A stretch of 64,000 nt of DNA from Cerina sp048266425 (GCA_048266425.1 JBLWZN010000001.1:62001-126000), one strand, 5' to 3'; counted from the stretch's first letter, positions 34,520-43,611 are shown. The notes: generated by a model from the letters alone, not told the origin. Program-made: numbers and translations.

Positions 34520-35315
34520 ATTTAAAAATATTTAAAGTTAAGTACGCAAAGGGAGCGGCGAAAACCAAACTGTCCAATCGGTCGAGCAATCCCCCATGGC
34601 CCGGAAGGATAGCGCCGCTGTCCTTGACACCGGCCGACCTTTTGAATTTCGATTCGATCAAGTCGCCCAAACTACCAGTGACAACGATGACCGTCGCCAA
34701 TATCAACCATTGGGAATAGGAAAGATTCAATTCAAATTTGGACATAAAATAGGCCGCGATCAAAGTAAATACGTATCCTCCCACCGTTCCTTCGATCGTT
34801 TTTTTAGGGGATACACTGGGAAATAACTTGTGCCGTCCCACGCTTTTGCCCACAATATAGGCAAAAGAATCATTCACCCATATCAGGATAAAAATTCCCA
34901 TAATCAGAATCTTGGCAAATGTATGATCTTCTTGATAAGGAATCATGGTCAAGAAGATGCATCCTCCCCCTATATAAAACAATCCAATAATGAATTTCTG
35001 GAACTCGTTGAACAATTTATCTTTTTTTGAAAAAAGGTAGAACAACAATGCAAAATTAACAGATATCGTAACAAATATCAAAATATTAATAAGCACTTTA
35101 TTTTGGGTAATGTAGATATATACCCACCATAGGGCCAAATAGGCCAAAAATATGTGGTACCCCCTTAATTTGGTCAGTTTCTTAAATTCGTAAAGACAGA
35201 TCAGGCCAAAGGTCATAAAGAGAAAATCAAAGGCATCGGTGTTGAGGAGTACTGCCGAAAGTAGTAATACAACATATACAACCCCGGTTATGGCGCGCCT
35301 TAAGATTTCTTTCAT
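34509..35315 (-). CDS. cdsA: Phosphatidate cytidylyltransferase
   Basis: 268 aa integral membrane enzyme making CDP-diacylglycerol from phosphatidate and CTP. Seven or more hydrophobic segments are present. The C-terminal signature is G-DL-ES--KR--G-KD-----PGHGG-LDR-DS, visible as GSLGDLIESKFKRSAGVKD followed by LPGHGGLLDRLDSL. It is two bases from the upstream LUD gene and overlaps psd, so the two lipid enzymes are co-expressed with FtsH. Confidence 0.96.
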   Translation of the reverse strand: MKEILRRAITGVVYVVLLLSAVLLNTDAFDFLFMTFGLICLYEFKKLTKLRGYHIFLAYLALWWVYIYITQNKVLINILIFVTISVNFALLFYLFSKKDKLFNEFQKFIIGLFYIGGGCIFLTMIPYQEDHTFAKILIMGIFILIWVNDSFAYIVGKSVGRHKLFPSVSPKKTIEGTVGGYVFTLIAAYFMSKFELNLSYSQWLILATVIVVTGSLGDLIESKFKRSAGVKDSGAILPGHGGLLDRLDSLVFAAPFAYLTLNIFKYVS

Positions 35316-35317
35316 TT

Positions 35318-35929
35318 TTAGAGGTCTTCCAGAAGTAAAAGATATAAATTTTTTGTACTACTTCCGTAGGTAAGGAAATCTTCTTTGTTATCCTCCGTGG
35401 ATTGAAAGTGTTTTATTGTAGTGATATTGGCAGGAATGCTGTTTTGGTGCCTTTTTTTAATGCTTTTTAATCCTTCCCCAATAGAATCTACCAACTGGCT
35501 TGTTGTAGCAAAGACAATAAAATTCTCGGGGAGCTCGTCTAGTTTTTTTTCGTGGAGTTGTTGGGAACAAACCAAAATGGAACCATTTTGGGCGATAAGG
35601 TGTTCACAGGTGGTAAAGAACACGTTGCTGTTTTTGCTTTTATCGGTAAAAACCAATTCTTCCTTAGAGAACTTTTCTATCAATCTTTTGTCCACGGCAA
35701 AAAAAGGGTGGTCCTGCCAATTATTTTCAATAATTATATTGCGCAGGGAGTCGGAAACTTCGGCGAAGGAATCACAATACAAGAACTTTCCACCGTTTTT
35801 TTTGAAATGGATCGTGAATTTTTCGTCTACGGGAATATTCAATTCGGGCATGTACATTCCCCTGGTTTCCGATGTATCCCCGGAATTCCCTTTTTTGCCT
35901 CCGCCAAAAAGATTTTTAAATAGGCCCAT
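35318..35929 (-). CDS. LUD domain protein (lactate utilisation B/C-like)
   Basis: 203 aa with the LUD / LutC-like fold, seen in the stretch SSILVCSQQLHEKKLDELPENF (in parts) and the FVVFATTSQLVDSIG-like segment. LutC is part of the LutABC L-lactate dehydrogenase complex, but no lutA or lutB is here. The gene is embedded between ftsH and cdsA, an arrangement I associate with Bacteroidota, so its role is probably not lactate oxidation. No signal or membrane segment is seen. Function is unknown. Confidence 0.8.
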   Translation of the reverse strand: MGLFKNLFGGGKKGNSGDTSETRGMYMPELNIPVDEKFTIHFKKNGGKFLYCDSFAEVSDSLRNIIIENNWQDHPFFAVDKRLIEKFSKEELVFTDKSKNSNVFFTTCEHLIAQNGSILVCSQQLHEKKLDELPENFIVFATTSQLVDSIGEGLKSIKKRHQNSIPANITTIKHFQSTEDNKEDFLTYGSSTKNLYLLLLEDL

Positions 35930-35980
35930 TTTAAATCACTTCACTCAACTCACTTTAAAATCAACGTAGAACTTCCCGTT

Positions 35981-37960
35981 TTATTTTTCCAATGACGTAG
36001 GAGTTATTTCCTTATCCGTTATTTCCTGACCTTTTTCATCAAACTCCTTGTCAAATGGCCTTTTCCCGAATATTTTCTCTAAATCGTCTTTAAAGATAAC
36101 TTCTTTTTCCAACAAACGTTCCGCCAGTTCGGTTAGTTTGTCCTTGTTCTTTTCCAAAAGCGCAACGGCCCTTACATATTGTTCCTCTATAAGGATTGAA
36201 ATTTCCCGGTCTATCTTCTGGGCGGTTTCCTCACTGTAGGGCTTGGTGAACCCGTATTCGTTCTGTCCCGACGAATCGTAATAGGTAAGATTTCCGATCT
36301 TGTCGTTTAGCCCATAAATCGTAACCATGGCACGTGCCTGCTTGGTAACTTTTTCCAGATCGCTCAATGCTCCTGTGGAAATTTTGTTGAAAATCACTTT
36401 TTCAGCGGCCCTCCCACCAAGGGTAGCGCACATTTCGTCTTTCATTTGATCGGGACGCACGATCAATCTTTCCTCGGGCAGGTACCAAGCAGCTCCCAAG
36501 GATTGTCCCCTGGGCACAATGGTAACCTTTACCAGTGGTGCCGCATGTTCCAACATCCAGCTCACTGTGGCGTGTCCGGCCTCATGATAGGCGATGGTTT
36601 TTTTCTCACCAGGGGTGATAATCTTGTTCTTTTTCTCCAAGCCACCTACTATTCTGTCCACAGCATCCAAAAAGTCTTGTTTGGTCACGGCTTTTTTCTC
36701 CTTCCGTGCGGCGATCAGGGCCGCTTCGTTACAGACGTTTGCGATATCAGCTCCGGAGAATCCGGGTGTCTGTCTGGCAAGAAAATCCAAGTCCAACGTT
36801 TCAGCCGTCTTGATTGGGCGTAAATGTACCTCGAAAATCTCCTTGCGTTCCCTTATATCTGGTAAGTCCACATAAATTTGCCTGTCGAACCTTCCGGCAC
36901 GCATAAGGGCCTTGTCCAGTACGTCGGCACGGTTGGTAGCTGCCAATACGATTACGTTGGTATTGGTGCCAAAACCATCCATTTCTGTCAGCAACTGGTT
37001 AAGGGTATTTTCTCGCTCATCGTTAGAACCGGTAAAATTGTTTTTACCCCTAGCCCTACCGATCGCATCGATTTCATCTATAAAAATGATAGCCGGTGCC
37101 TTGTCCTTGGCCTGCTTAAAAAGATCGCGGACCCTGGAAGCTCCAACACCTACGAACATTTCCACAAAATCCGAACCTGAAAGTGAAAAGAAAGGCACCT
37201 TGGCCTCTCCGGCAACCGCTTTGGCCAATAAGGTCTTACCCGTTCCAGGAGGGCCTACCAATAGGGCCCCCTTCGGGATTTTACCTCCCAAGGAGGTGTA
37301 CTTGTCGGGAAATTTTAAGAATTCGACAATTTCTTCTACCTCTTCCTTGGCGCCTTCCAAGCCGGCAACATCCTTGAAGGAAGTCCGTGTATCGGTCTTT
37401 TCGTCGAACAGTTTGGCCTTGGACTTTCCAATATTGAAAATCTGACCACCAGCTCCACCACCAGCTCCGCCGGACATACGGCGCATGAGATATATCCATA
37501 TCCCTATAATCACTACAAAGGGCAGCAACGACAGCAGTAGGTCTCCCAAGACGTTGGATTCCGTAGAAAACTCAACAATGGTATCCAGGTTGTTCTCCTT
37601 TTTTATCTCGGTTATCTCATTTTGAAATATCTGCAGGTCTCCATAATCGAGCACGTATTGGGGCGTGGCCCCGGGGTTCAGGGAAAACGGCTGATGTGCC
37701 ACATCCTGATGCACCTTCTTTTTCAGGGCCTCTTCCGTTAAGTATACCTTGGCCTGCCTGGTGTTGGTAATAATCACTATTTTGGCGACATCCCCGTTTC
37801 TTAAATATTCCTGAAGTTCGGAGGTGGTTGTCTTCTTTGTACTCGAGAAGGTACTACTGCCAAAATATTGAAAACCCAATAGCATTATAGCTATGATACC
37901 ATAAATCCACCATGAGCTGAATTTTGGTTTTTTCGGGGTCGTATTGTTGTCTTTTGCCAT
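35981..37960 (-). CDS. ftsH: ATP-dependent zinc metalloprotease FtsH
   Basis: 659 aa. Two membrane helices (residues about 16-33 and 143-160) flank a periplasmic domain. The AAA+ domain has Walker A GPPGTGKT (236-243), Walker B IIFIDEIDAIG and the second region of homology ATNRADVLDKALMRAGRFDR (in parts). The protease site is HEAGH (459-463). It degrades misfolded membrane proteins and regulatory proteins at the inner membrane. It lies 9 bp after rsfS and heads a run of membrane-biogenesis genes. A glycine-rich linker follows the second helix. Confidence 0.97.
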   Translation of the reverse strand: MAKDNNTTPKKPKFSSWWIYGIIAIMLLGFQYFGSSTFSSTKKTTTSELQEYLRNGDVAKIVIITNTRQAKVYLTEEALKKKVHQDVAHQPFSLNPGATPQYVLDYGDLQIFQNEITEIKKENNLDTIVEFSTESNVLGDLLLSLLPFVVIIGIWIYLMRRMSGGAGGGAGGQIFNIGKSKAKLFDEKTDTRTSFKDVAGLEGAKEEVEEIVEFLKFPDKYTSLGGKIPKGALLVGPPGTGKTLLAKAVAGEAKVPFFSLSGSDFVEMFVGVGASRVRDLFKQAKDKAPAIIFIDEIDAIGRARGKNNFTGSNDERENTLNQLLTEMDGFGTNTNVIVLAATNRADVLDKALMRAGRFDRQIYVDLPDIRERKEIFEVHLRPIKTAETLDLDFLARQTPGFSGADIANVCNEAALIAARKEKKAVTKQDFLDAVDRIVGGLEKKNKIITPGEKKTIAYHEAGHATVSWMLEHAAPLVKVTIVPRGQSLGAAWYLPEERLIVRPDQMKDEMCATLGGRAAEKVIFNKISTGALSDLEKVTKQARAMVTIYGLNDKIGNLTYYDSSGQNEYGFTKPYSEETAQKIDREISILIEEQYVRAVALLEKNKDKLTELAERLLEKEVIFKDDLEKIFGKRPFDKEFDEKGQEITDKEITPTSLEK

Positions 37961-37969
37961 TATTTCTTG

Positions 37970-38347
37970 TTACTGTTTTAAACTACTTTCAACTACTGTT
38001 ATTTTGGCATCGCCCCAAAGTCCTTCTATATCGTAGAATTCCCTTATCTGTTTCTGGAAAACATGCACTACAACATTAACATAGTCCATCAATACCCATT
38101 GTGCATTTTCGGATCCCTCCACATGCCAGGGTTTATCTTTTATTCCTTTGCTAACTGTTTTTTGGATTGAATTGACTATCGCATTTACATGCGTATTGGA
38201 AGTACCATTACAAATTATAAAGTAGTCACAAACGGTGTTCTCTATTTCCCTAAGGTCTAGTAAATTTATATCGATTCCCTTAACTTCTTCTATACCTTGT
38301 AAAATTAAAGTAATTAACTCATCTGAACTAGCTTTTGTTTTCTGCAT
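37970..38347 (-). CDS. rsfS: Ribosomal silencing factor RsfS
   Basis: 125 aa. It binds ribosomal protein uL14 and blocks joining of the subunits when nutrients are short. Family signatures include KGIDINLLDLREIENTVCDY and GSENAQWVLMDYVNVVVHVF. It is the first gene of the operon leading to ftsH, LUD, cdsA, psd and ACBP, and its promoter shares the short gap with the divergent birA. Confidence 0.95.
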   Translation of the reverse strand: MQKTKASSDELITLILQGIEEVKGIDINLLDLREIENTVCDYFIICNGTSNTHVNAIVNSIQKTVSKGIKDKPWHVEGSENAQWVLMDYVNVVVHVFQKQIREFYDIEGLWGDAKITVVESSLKQ

Positions 38348-38366
38348 TCAAAAATTTTGATTTTTG

Positions 38367-38374
38367 CAAAGTTA
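38367..38374 (-). promoter_or_regulatory. Candidate -7 box for the rsfS-ftsH operon
   Basis: The minus strand reads TAACTTTG, matching TAnnTTTG, 19 bp before the rsfS ATG at 38347. No clear -33 TTTG is seen. Confidence 0.5.
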
Positions 38375-38412
38375 TTGATTTTTTGTTTTTTAACTATTGT
38401 TTTTTGCATAAG

Positions 38413-38430
38413 ATTGTATAACCATACAAT
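38413..38430. repeat. Perfect 7-bp inverted repeat between rsfS and birA
   Basis: ATTGTAT (38413-38419) and ATACAAT (38424-38430) flank AACC. It sits 9 bp upstream of the birA ATG and about 40 bp upstream of the rsfS -7 box, where an operator or mRNA hairpin could influence both genes. Confidence 0.6.
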
Positions 38431-38439
38431 GGTTTGTCC

Positions 38440-39171
38440 ATGCAGATAATCAAACTTAATGCCACGGAATCCACAAATGCCTATTTGAAAAATTTGGTTC
38501 TTGAAAAAGAGCTGGATGATTTTACAATTGTTGTTGCGAAGAAGCAGTGGAACGGTAGGGGGCAAATGGGCACGAAATGGGAGGCCGAACCTGGTAAGAA
38601 TCTTACCTTCAGTGTGTTAAAAAAGGATTTGAATCTTTCTGTAAAAAATCAGTTCCGGATAAATATGGGCGTTTCCTTGGCCATTTATGATGCCCTTCGC
38701 AAATTATATGTGCCCGATTTAAGTATTAAATGGCCCAACGACATTCTGTCAGGTCGTTTTAAAATATGTGGGGTCCTTATAGAAAATATTCTCTCGGGAA
38801 CAAAAATCCAAAATTCCATTTTCGGAATTGGACTAAATGTTAACCAATTGGAATTTGGAGATCTACCTCAAGCCTCCTCCTTGAAGTTGATACTTGGGAG
38901 GACATTTATTTTGGATGAACTTCTCCATTCCATAGTGGGGCAATTGGAAAAATATATGGATCTAATATCACAGAACAAAGGAAGTATCCTCTTGTCTCCC
39001 TATGAAAATGTGCTGTTTCGGCGAGACAAGCCGTCTACCTTTAGGGATGCCCATGGCGGGTTGGTTATGGGATTTATAAAAGGGGTCTCTCCAGAGGGCA
39101 AACTTATTGTATTGCTGGAAGATAATGTTCTGACGGAATTTGATCTAAAGGAAATGCAGTTGTTGTACTGA
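38440..39171 (+). CDS. birA: Biotin--[acetyl-CoA-carboxylase] ligase
   Basis: 243 aa from the ATG at 38440; an in-frame TTG two codons upstream is the alternative. It attaches biotin to carrier lysines such as that of pyruvate carboxylase in this window. The catalytic motif KKQWNGRGQMGTKW (the GRGxxG loop) and SIKWPNDIL are clear. It lacks the N-terminal helix-turn-helix of regulatory BirA, so it is a monofunctional ligase. It is divergent from rsfS and is followed by repeats. Confidence 0.94.
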   Translation: MQIIKLNATESTNAYLKNLVLEKELDDFTIVVAKKQWNGRGQMGTKWEAEPGKNLTFSVLKKDLNLSVKNQFRINMGVSLAIYDALRKLYVPDLSIKWPNDILSGRFKICGVLIENILSGTKIQNSIFGIGLNVNQLEFGDLPQASSLKLILGRTFILDELLHSIVGQLEKYMDLISQNKGSILLSPYENVLFRRDKPSTFRDAHGGLVMGFIKGVSPEGKLIVLLEDNVLTEFDLKEMQLLY

Positions 39172-39176
39172 AAAAA

Positions 39177-39335
39177 AGAATCAAGAACCAAGACTAAAGA
39201 AGATAGAGAATAGAAAATAGACGAAAACCAGTTTATAAGTTTAGTTTTTCTATTTTCATTTAAAATACATAGAATCAAGAATCAAGAAAATAGAATATAG
39301 GGAAGAGACGAAAAACAGTTTATGAGTTTATACGT
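39177..39335. repeat. Two copies of the AAGAATCAAGA / GTTTATGAGTTTA composite repeat
   Basis: Copy 1 (39177-39245) and copy 2 (39271-39335) each run from a GAATCAAGAA segment through AATAG and GACGAAAA to CAGTTTATRAGTTTA. They fill the gap between the converging birA and SRPBCC genes. A third related copy lies at 43612-43725. Confidence 0.8.
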
Positions 39336-39377
39336 CGACTATTATTTATTTTAAACCTTAAACCCAGTAACCTATTT

Positions 39378-39770
39378 TTATATTTTCCCGAGGTTTCCGG
39401 ACAAGGTACCCATAAAATTGGTGATGGGATTTTTTATCATCATCGCCATCATGGCGTTGAACTCCCCTTCAAAACTAAGTGTCACTTGACTTTCATTGTC
39501 GTTTACCGAATCAATATTCGCCGTAAGGGTAAAGGGAAGTTTGTCGCTGGCGGCACCAAAAACTATTTTGTCATAGGGGTGCTGTTCTTTTAATTTTAAT
39601 ATGATTTCGGGCATGCCCTTAAGTGCAAAAACAAACTTATCCTCGCCTAAAACTTCAAATTTACTAATGTTTTCGGGCATTAGGGATTCAAAATTTTTGA
39701 CATCGCATAGAAAATCATAAACGGCCTTGCTGCTCTTGCCAATGTTTTTCTTAGGGGCTTCTATATGCAT
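39378..39770 (-). CDS. SRPBCC family protein
   Basis: 130 aa with the START/Bet v1-like helix-grip fold: N-terminal KNIGKSSKAVYDFLCDVKNF, a central strand region and a C-terminal helix (AMMAMMIKNPITNFMG). Such proteins bind hydrophobic ligands; the ligand here is unknown. It follows pyrE by 10 bp and is probably co-transcribed with it, a pairing I associate with flavobacteria. It is cytoplasmic with no signal peptide. Confidence 0.88.
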   Translation of the reverse strand: MHIEAPKKNIGKSSKAVYDFLCDVKNFESLMPENISKFEVLGEDKFVFALKGMPEIILKLKEQHPYDKIVFGAASDKLPFTLTANIDSVNDNESQVTLSFEGEFNAMMAMMIKNPITNFMGTLSGNLGKI

Positions 39771-39780
39771 AATTCTACTT

Positions 39781-40425
39781 TTAATGGGATTTCCATTCGG
39801 ATGGATTCTCTCTCCATTCCATCAGGGTCTTTAATTGGTCTTCTTTTATATAACCACTCTCTGAAGCGTGTGCTATTAAATGTTCATAGTCGCTTAGGGT
39901 GCGAAGGTCGATGCCTTTTTTCTTAAAGTTCTCCTTGGCAACATCAAAGCCATAGGTGAAAATGGCGAGCATTCCCTTGATGTTGGCATTGGCAGCCAAT
40001 AGGGCATCCACAGCATTAAGGCTACTTTTCCCCGTACTTATAAGGTCTTCGATCACCACTACATTTTGGTGAGGTTCCAAAAATCCCTCGATTTGGTTTT
40101 GCCTGCCGTGGGCTTTGGCCTCTGGTCGCACATAAACAAAAGGAAGTCCCATATATTCTGCGACCAACATGCCAATGCCAATGGCTCCGGTTGCCACACC
40201 TGCAATCACATCGGGACGTCCGTATAAGGTTTCTATATTCTTGCCCATTTCCTCCCGCACGTAATTGCGGATGGCCGGATAGGAAAGAATAATCCTATTA
40301 TCACAGTAGATAGGGGATTTCCAACCAGAAGCCCACGTAAAAGGATTTTCTGGTTTCAACTTTATTGCATTAATTTGCAATAGAAGCTCTGCAGTTTTGT
40401 TGGCGGTGTCTTTGTTTAAAACCAT
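39781..40425 (-). CDS. pyrE: Orotate phosphoribosyltransferase
   Basis: 214 aa from MVLNKDTANKTAEL at 40425. The reading frame extends 26 codons upstream, but that part lacks family similarity and overlaps the divergent NUDIX gene. It makes OMP from orotate and PRPP. The PRPP loop is NVVVIEDLISTGKSSLNAV, with the preceding VRPEAKAHGRQNQIEG lysine/histidine loop. pyrF, the next step, is 8 kb away. A TACATTTG box ends four bases before the ATG, so the transcript may be nearly leaderless. Confidence 0.95.
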   Translation of the reverse strand: MVLNKDTANKTAELLLQINAIKLKPENPFTWASGWKSPIYCDNRIILSYPAIRNYVREEMGKNIETLYGRPDVIAGVATGAIGIGMLVAEYMGLPFVYVRPEAKAHGRQNQIEGFLEPHQNVVVIEDLISTGKSSLNAVDALLAANANIKGMLAIFTYGFDVAKENFKKKGIDLRTLSDYEHLIAHASESGYIKEDQLKTLMEWRENPSEWKSH

Positions 40426-40429
40426 GACG

Positions 40430-40437
40430 CAAATGTA
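40430..40437 (-). promoter_or_regulatory. Candidate -7 box for pyrE inside the NUDIX start
   Basis: The minus strand reads TACATTTG, a match to TAnnTTTG, ending four bases before the pyrE ATG. It overlaps the first codons of the divergent NUDIX gene. If used, transcription begins at or next to the pyrE start codon. Confidence 0.4.
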
Positions 40438-41020
40438 TAAAGTTTTTGTTAATGAGTCTCCGTTGATCTTGACAAATAAGCTCTCGGATACCACAAACAA
40501 CAATTATTTTTTATTAAATGGGAGCTCTATCAATGATGCCATCTCTTCCCTGGCAAAAAAGAAACTCGACATAGCGTACATCTACCATCCCAACCACGAG
40601 GAAATCTTAAAAAAGTTCGCAAAAAAAATTCCATTGGTGATAGCGGCCGGGGGAGTGGTGACCAATAAGGAGGGTAAGGTGCTTTTTATTTTTCGCAATG
40701 GAAAATGGGACCTTCCGAAAGGGGGAGTGGACAAAGGGGAAACCTTGGAGCAGGCCGCTTTAAGGGAAGTGGAAGAGGAAACAGGGGTCCAAGGACTAAA
40801 GATCGAGAATTTTCTAAAGACTACGTACCATATCTTTAAGAGGAATGGGGGCTATAAGTTGAAAGAGGTGCATTGGTTTGCCATGCGGACTTCGTATAAA
40901 GGCGAATTGGTGGGAGAAGCCGCTGAAGGGATAGAAAAAGTAAAATGGAAGGGTCCCGAAAAAATCAAGAAAGCTTTGGAAAACTCCTATACCAATATCA
41001 AAATACTTTTTAAGGATTAA
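40433..41020 (+). CDS. NUDIX hydrolase
   Basis: 195 aa from MYKVFVNESPLIL at 40433. The Nudix box is GGVDKGETLEQAALREVEEE plus TGV, matching GX5EX7REUXEEXGU. An N-terminal region of about 75 residues precedes the Nudix fold. The substrate, a nucleoside diphosphate linked to another group, is unknown. It starts only 7 bp from the divergent pyrE start, so its promoter must lie inside pyrE. Confidence 0.92.
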   Translation: MYKVFVNESPLILTNKLSDTTNNNYFLLNGSSINDAISSLAKKKLDIAYIYHPNHEEILKKFAKKIPLVIAAGGVVTNKEGKVLFIFRNGKWDLPKGGVDKGETLEQAALREVEEETGVQGLKIENFLKTTYHIFKRNGGYKLKEVHWFAMRTSYKGELVGEAAEGIEKVKWKGPEKIKKALENSYTNIKILFKD

Positions 41021-41163
41021 CAGGAGTCCGTCTATAAAGTCCAATAACTACAGTACACTTTTTCTTAAAACAGTACCATCCACTTGCTGCCTTGGCCATG
41101 TCAGCAGGCCGTAGGGGCAGCTTTGCAAACCTTGACCATTACTTTCCAGTACGAAAACCTAAA

Positions 41164-42951
41164 TTATTGGCTGTCATTCGTTGTAGAAACGATGCTGTCT
41201 TTCTGTATCCTATAGACCGGATATTGTAGATAGGCCGGTTCTGAATGTTCAGATTTGGAATAGAGCCACTCCAACTGGGCATAGGCGTTCTCGGCGAATT
41301 GTTTGTCCGTTGCTTTTTTAAATTGAAATGTTTCCCTGAGCCGGGCATTGTTTTTTAGCATTTCCGTCGCCATATCCTCGAAAACATAGGGCGAGAACCC
41401 TTCTTTCCGTTGTAGAACCGTATCGAAAAAGTTCCAATTAAAAAAAGAATCCGCGGCCGGGGGCTCCAATGTCTCCAGCAAATATCTTATGCCTGGCTGA
41501 TCGGTCGGAATAAGGATGTCCCCTTGTGAAAATGTGATACCCACATAGGATTTGGCCACCTTGGTGCCATAGTGTGGGTAATGGCCTTCATAGGGTTGGT
41601 TTCCCGTTTGGTAATCCGCAATCTTATAAGATTCCACATTTATAATAGTGTCCTTGGATAGTGTTCGATAACTTATTAGGTTGTTATCCAGCCTATCCAT
41701 CAACTGTGACCATGGTTTCTTTACGATATAGGCCTGGGGAATTTCGATCGAATCAGTGGGGATAAAACTATTTCTATAAACCACCGATTTTGTAAATGGA
41801 CGATTTTCGTCATATTTAATCCTAGGTAGTCCGGTAACCTCGCTTGTCAGGGTGTCGACTTCAAAGCCTTTAAAATTAAGGGTGTCGGCTTTGGTGGTGT
41901 CGACGGTCCAGGCGATAGGGTAGTATTTCTTTTCCAAAAAGTCGTCAAATGCCTGCTTGCGCAACTCTTTTATTTTTGTGCCATCAGATTCGGCGATCGC
42001 CAACATTTGGTGAAGAAGCTCGTAGGTTCCTTCTACCCTTTTCTTATAGGGCTTTAGCATATGGGTCTCCACCATCATTCCCAACGTGTTCCAAAGCGTG
42101 GTGTAGCCGGTGGAATAACGTGGGGAATCCCAGAACTGGGAAAATCCCTTTTCTGGAACCGTATGGAACACGTTTACATAAGGAGTAATGTCCCAACCTG
42201 TCGAGGCCAATGCGGCCTCCAATTCGGGACGCATTTCGTGTTCAAGGTATTTTCCCAATTCGCTCCCTAATTTGTTGTGTTGGGTAAAAAGATGGGTCAA
42301 GGTATATTGATAATCGGCCCCATTGCTTACGTGCGTGTCAATAAAAATATCGGGCTTAACCAAATGGAAAATCTTGGCAAATGTTCTTGCGTTTTTGGTG
42401 TCGGACTTAATAAAATCTCGGTTAAGGTCATAATTACGGGCGTTGCCCCTAAATCCGTAGGATTCTGGCCCATTTTGGTTGGTTCGGGTGGTGGAATTTC
42501 GATTCAGGGCACCCCCAACATTATAAACCGGTATGGTTACAAGAACCGAGTTTTTAGGAGGTTCAAGTTGTCCGGTCGCCAAATCCCTGAATAGCAGCAT
42601 GGTGGCATCTATTCCATCGCTTTCCCCGGGATGTATGCCGTTGTTGATAAGGACTATTGTCTTGTCCTTGCCGATCTTTGTAAAATTGAAGTCCCCGTCC
42701 AGGTTAAAGGTGACCATGTGTAACGGCAATCCACTATCGGTATTTCCGATGGTCTGCACGTTGATTTCGGGGAATTCCTTGGCCAACCGGAGGTAAAAAT
42801 CGATAATCTCTGGATAGGTTGCTGTTTCTTGTCCTTTGGAAACCTCAAAAGGGGTCTGAAAATTGGCAACCTTGTCCTTTTTCTTGGTTTCACAGGAAAG
42901 GAACACAATCACAAAAAGTAGGCTAAAAACGAGCTTTATCTGCTTCAACAT
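41164..42951 (-). CDS. M14 family zinc carboxypeptidase-like lipoprotein
   Basis: 595 aa. Signal peptide with lipobox: MLKQIKLVFSLLFVIVFLSC, Cys20. The M14 domain shows the zinc site HPGESDG (HxxE) and FIDTHVSN, with the candidate catalytic Glu in GMMVETHML. The C-terminal half (about residues 330-595) is not obviously homologous to known domains and is probably a substrate-binding region. It likely trims peptides in the periplasm or at the surface. It is preceded by coaD with 179 bp between. Confidence 0.9.
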   Translation of the reverse strand: MLKQIKLVFSLLFVIVFLSCETKKKDKVANFQTPFEVSKGQETATYPEIIDFYLRLAKEFPEINVQTIGNTDSGLPLHMVTFNLDGDFNFTKIGKDKTIVLINNGIHPGESDGIDATMLLFRDLATGQLEPPKNSVLVTIPVYNVGGALNRNSTTRTNQNGPESYGFRGNARNYDLNRDFIKSDTKNARTFAKIFHLVKPDIFIDTHVSNGADYQYTLTHLFTQHNKLGSELGKYLEHEMRPELEAALASTGWDITPYVNVFHTVPEKGFSQFWDSPRYSTGYTTLWNTLGMMVETHMLKPYKKRVEGTYELLHQMLAIAESDGTKIKELRKQAFDDFLEKKYYPIAWTVDTTKADTLNFKGFEVDTLTSEVTGLPRIKYDENRPFTKSVVYRNSFIPTDSIEIPQAYIVKKPWSQLMDRLDNNLISYRTLSKDTIINVESYKIADYQTGNQPYEGHYPHYGTKVAKSYVGITFSQGDILIPTDQPGIRYLLETLEPPAADSFFNWNFFDTVLQRKEGFSPYVFEDMATEMLKNNARLRETFQFKKATDKQFAENAYAQLEWLYSKSEHSEPAYLQYPVYRIQKDSIVSTTNDSQ

Positions 42952-43130
42952 GAAATATCTAGGTCTAAAACAGATGCAAAATTACGGAAAATTAGAGGTT
43001 TGCTGAAGTGTTCCTAACTTATTTTGTTCAGGGTTACCGGGTTAAGGGTTATTTGGTTAATTGTTAATTGGAATTCCACGGATACCTTGAACAGCTTACT
43101 GTATACTGGCTACTGCCCCTTGGGAGCTGT

Positions 43131-43589
43131 CTACTGCCTTACCCTAACGGTTTCCGGCACCAAACCGGTGTAATCCCCTCCATTGCGGATTACATCGCGA
43201 ACGATGGACGAGCTGATATATGATTTTCCCGAAGAAGTGAGCAGAAAAACGGTCTCGATATCGGAAAGTTTGCGGTTGGTATGGGCAATGGCCTTTTCAA
43301 ATTCAAAATCCCCCGGATTGCGCAATCCCCTCAAAATAAATTTTGCATTCATTTTTTTGCAGAAATCCACCGTAAGGCCTTCATATCCCATGACCTTTAT
43401 TTTTGGTTCGTCCTTAAAGGCATTCTCAATAAACCTGGTACGTTCCTCCATGGGGAACATGTACTTTTTTTCGGCATTTATTCCAATGGCGATTATGATT
43501 TCGTCAAAAAGGGAAATTCCCCTTTGGATAATGTCGGCATGCCCCAAAGTAAGAGGGTCAAAAGATCCTGGAAAAATAGCGCGTCTCAT
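43131..43589 (-). CDS. coaD: Phosphopantetheine adenylyltransferase
   Basis: 152 aa. It forms dephospho-CoA from phosphopantetheine and ATP, the fourth step of CoA synthesis. The nucleotidyltransferase motif GSFDPLTLGH (T/HxGH type) is at the N-terminus and the ISSSIVRDV ATP-binding loop near the C-terminus. It is cytoplasmic. It lies downstream of ddl on the same strand, separated by a repeat-filled 185-bp gap. Confidence 0.96.
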   Translation of the reverse strand: MRRAIFPGSFDPLTLGHADIIQRGISLFDEIIIAIGINAEKKYMFPMEERTRFIENAFKDEPKIKVMGYEGLTVDFCKKMNAKFILRGLRNPGDFEFEKAIAHTNRKLSDIETVFLLTSSGKSYISSSIVRDVIRNGGDYTGLVPETVRVRQ

Positions 43590-43611
43590 TTAAAAAAAAA
43601 GTTTATTGGTT

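Noticed and set aside
38413..38430. Inverted repeat as a classical BirA biotin operator
   Set aside because: The sequence and spacing do not match the TTGTAAACC-N-GGTTTACAA type, and the local BirA has no DNA-binding domain.
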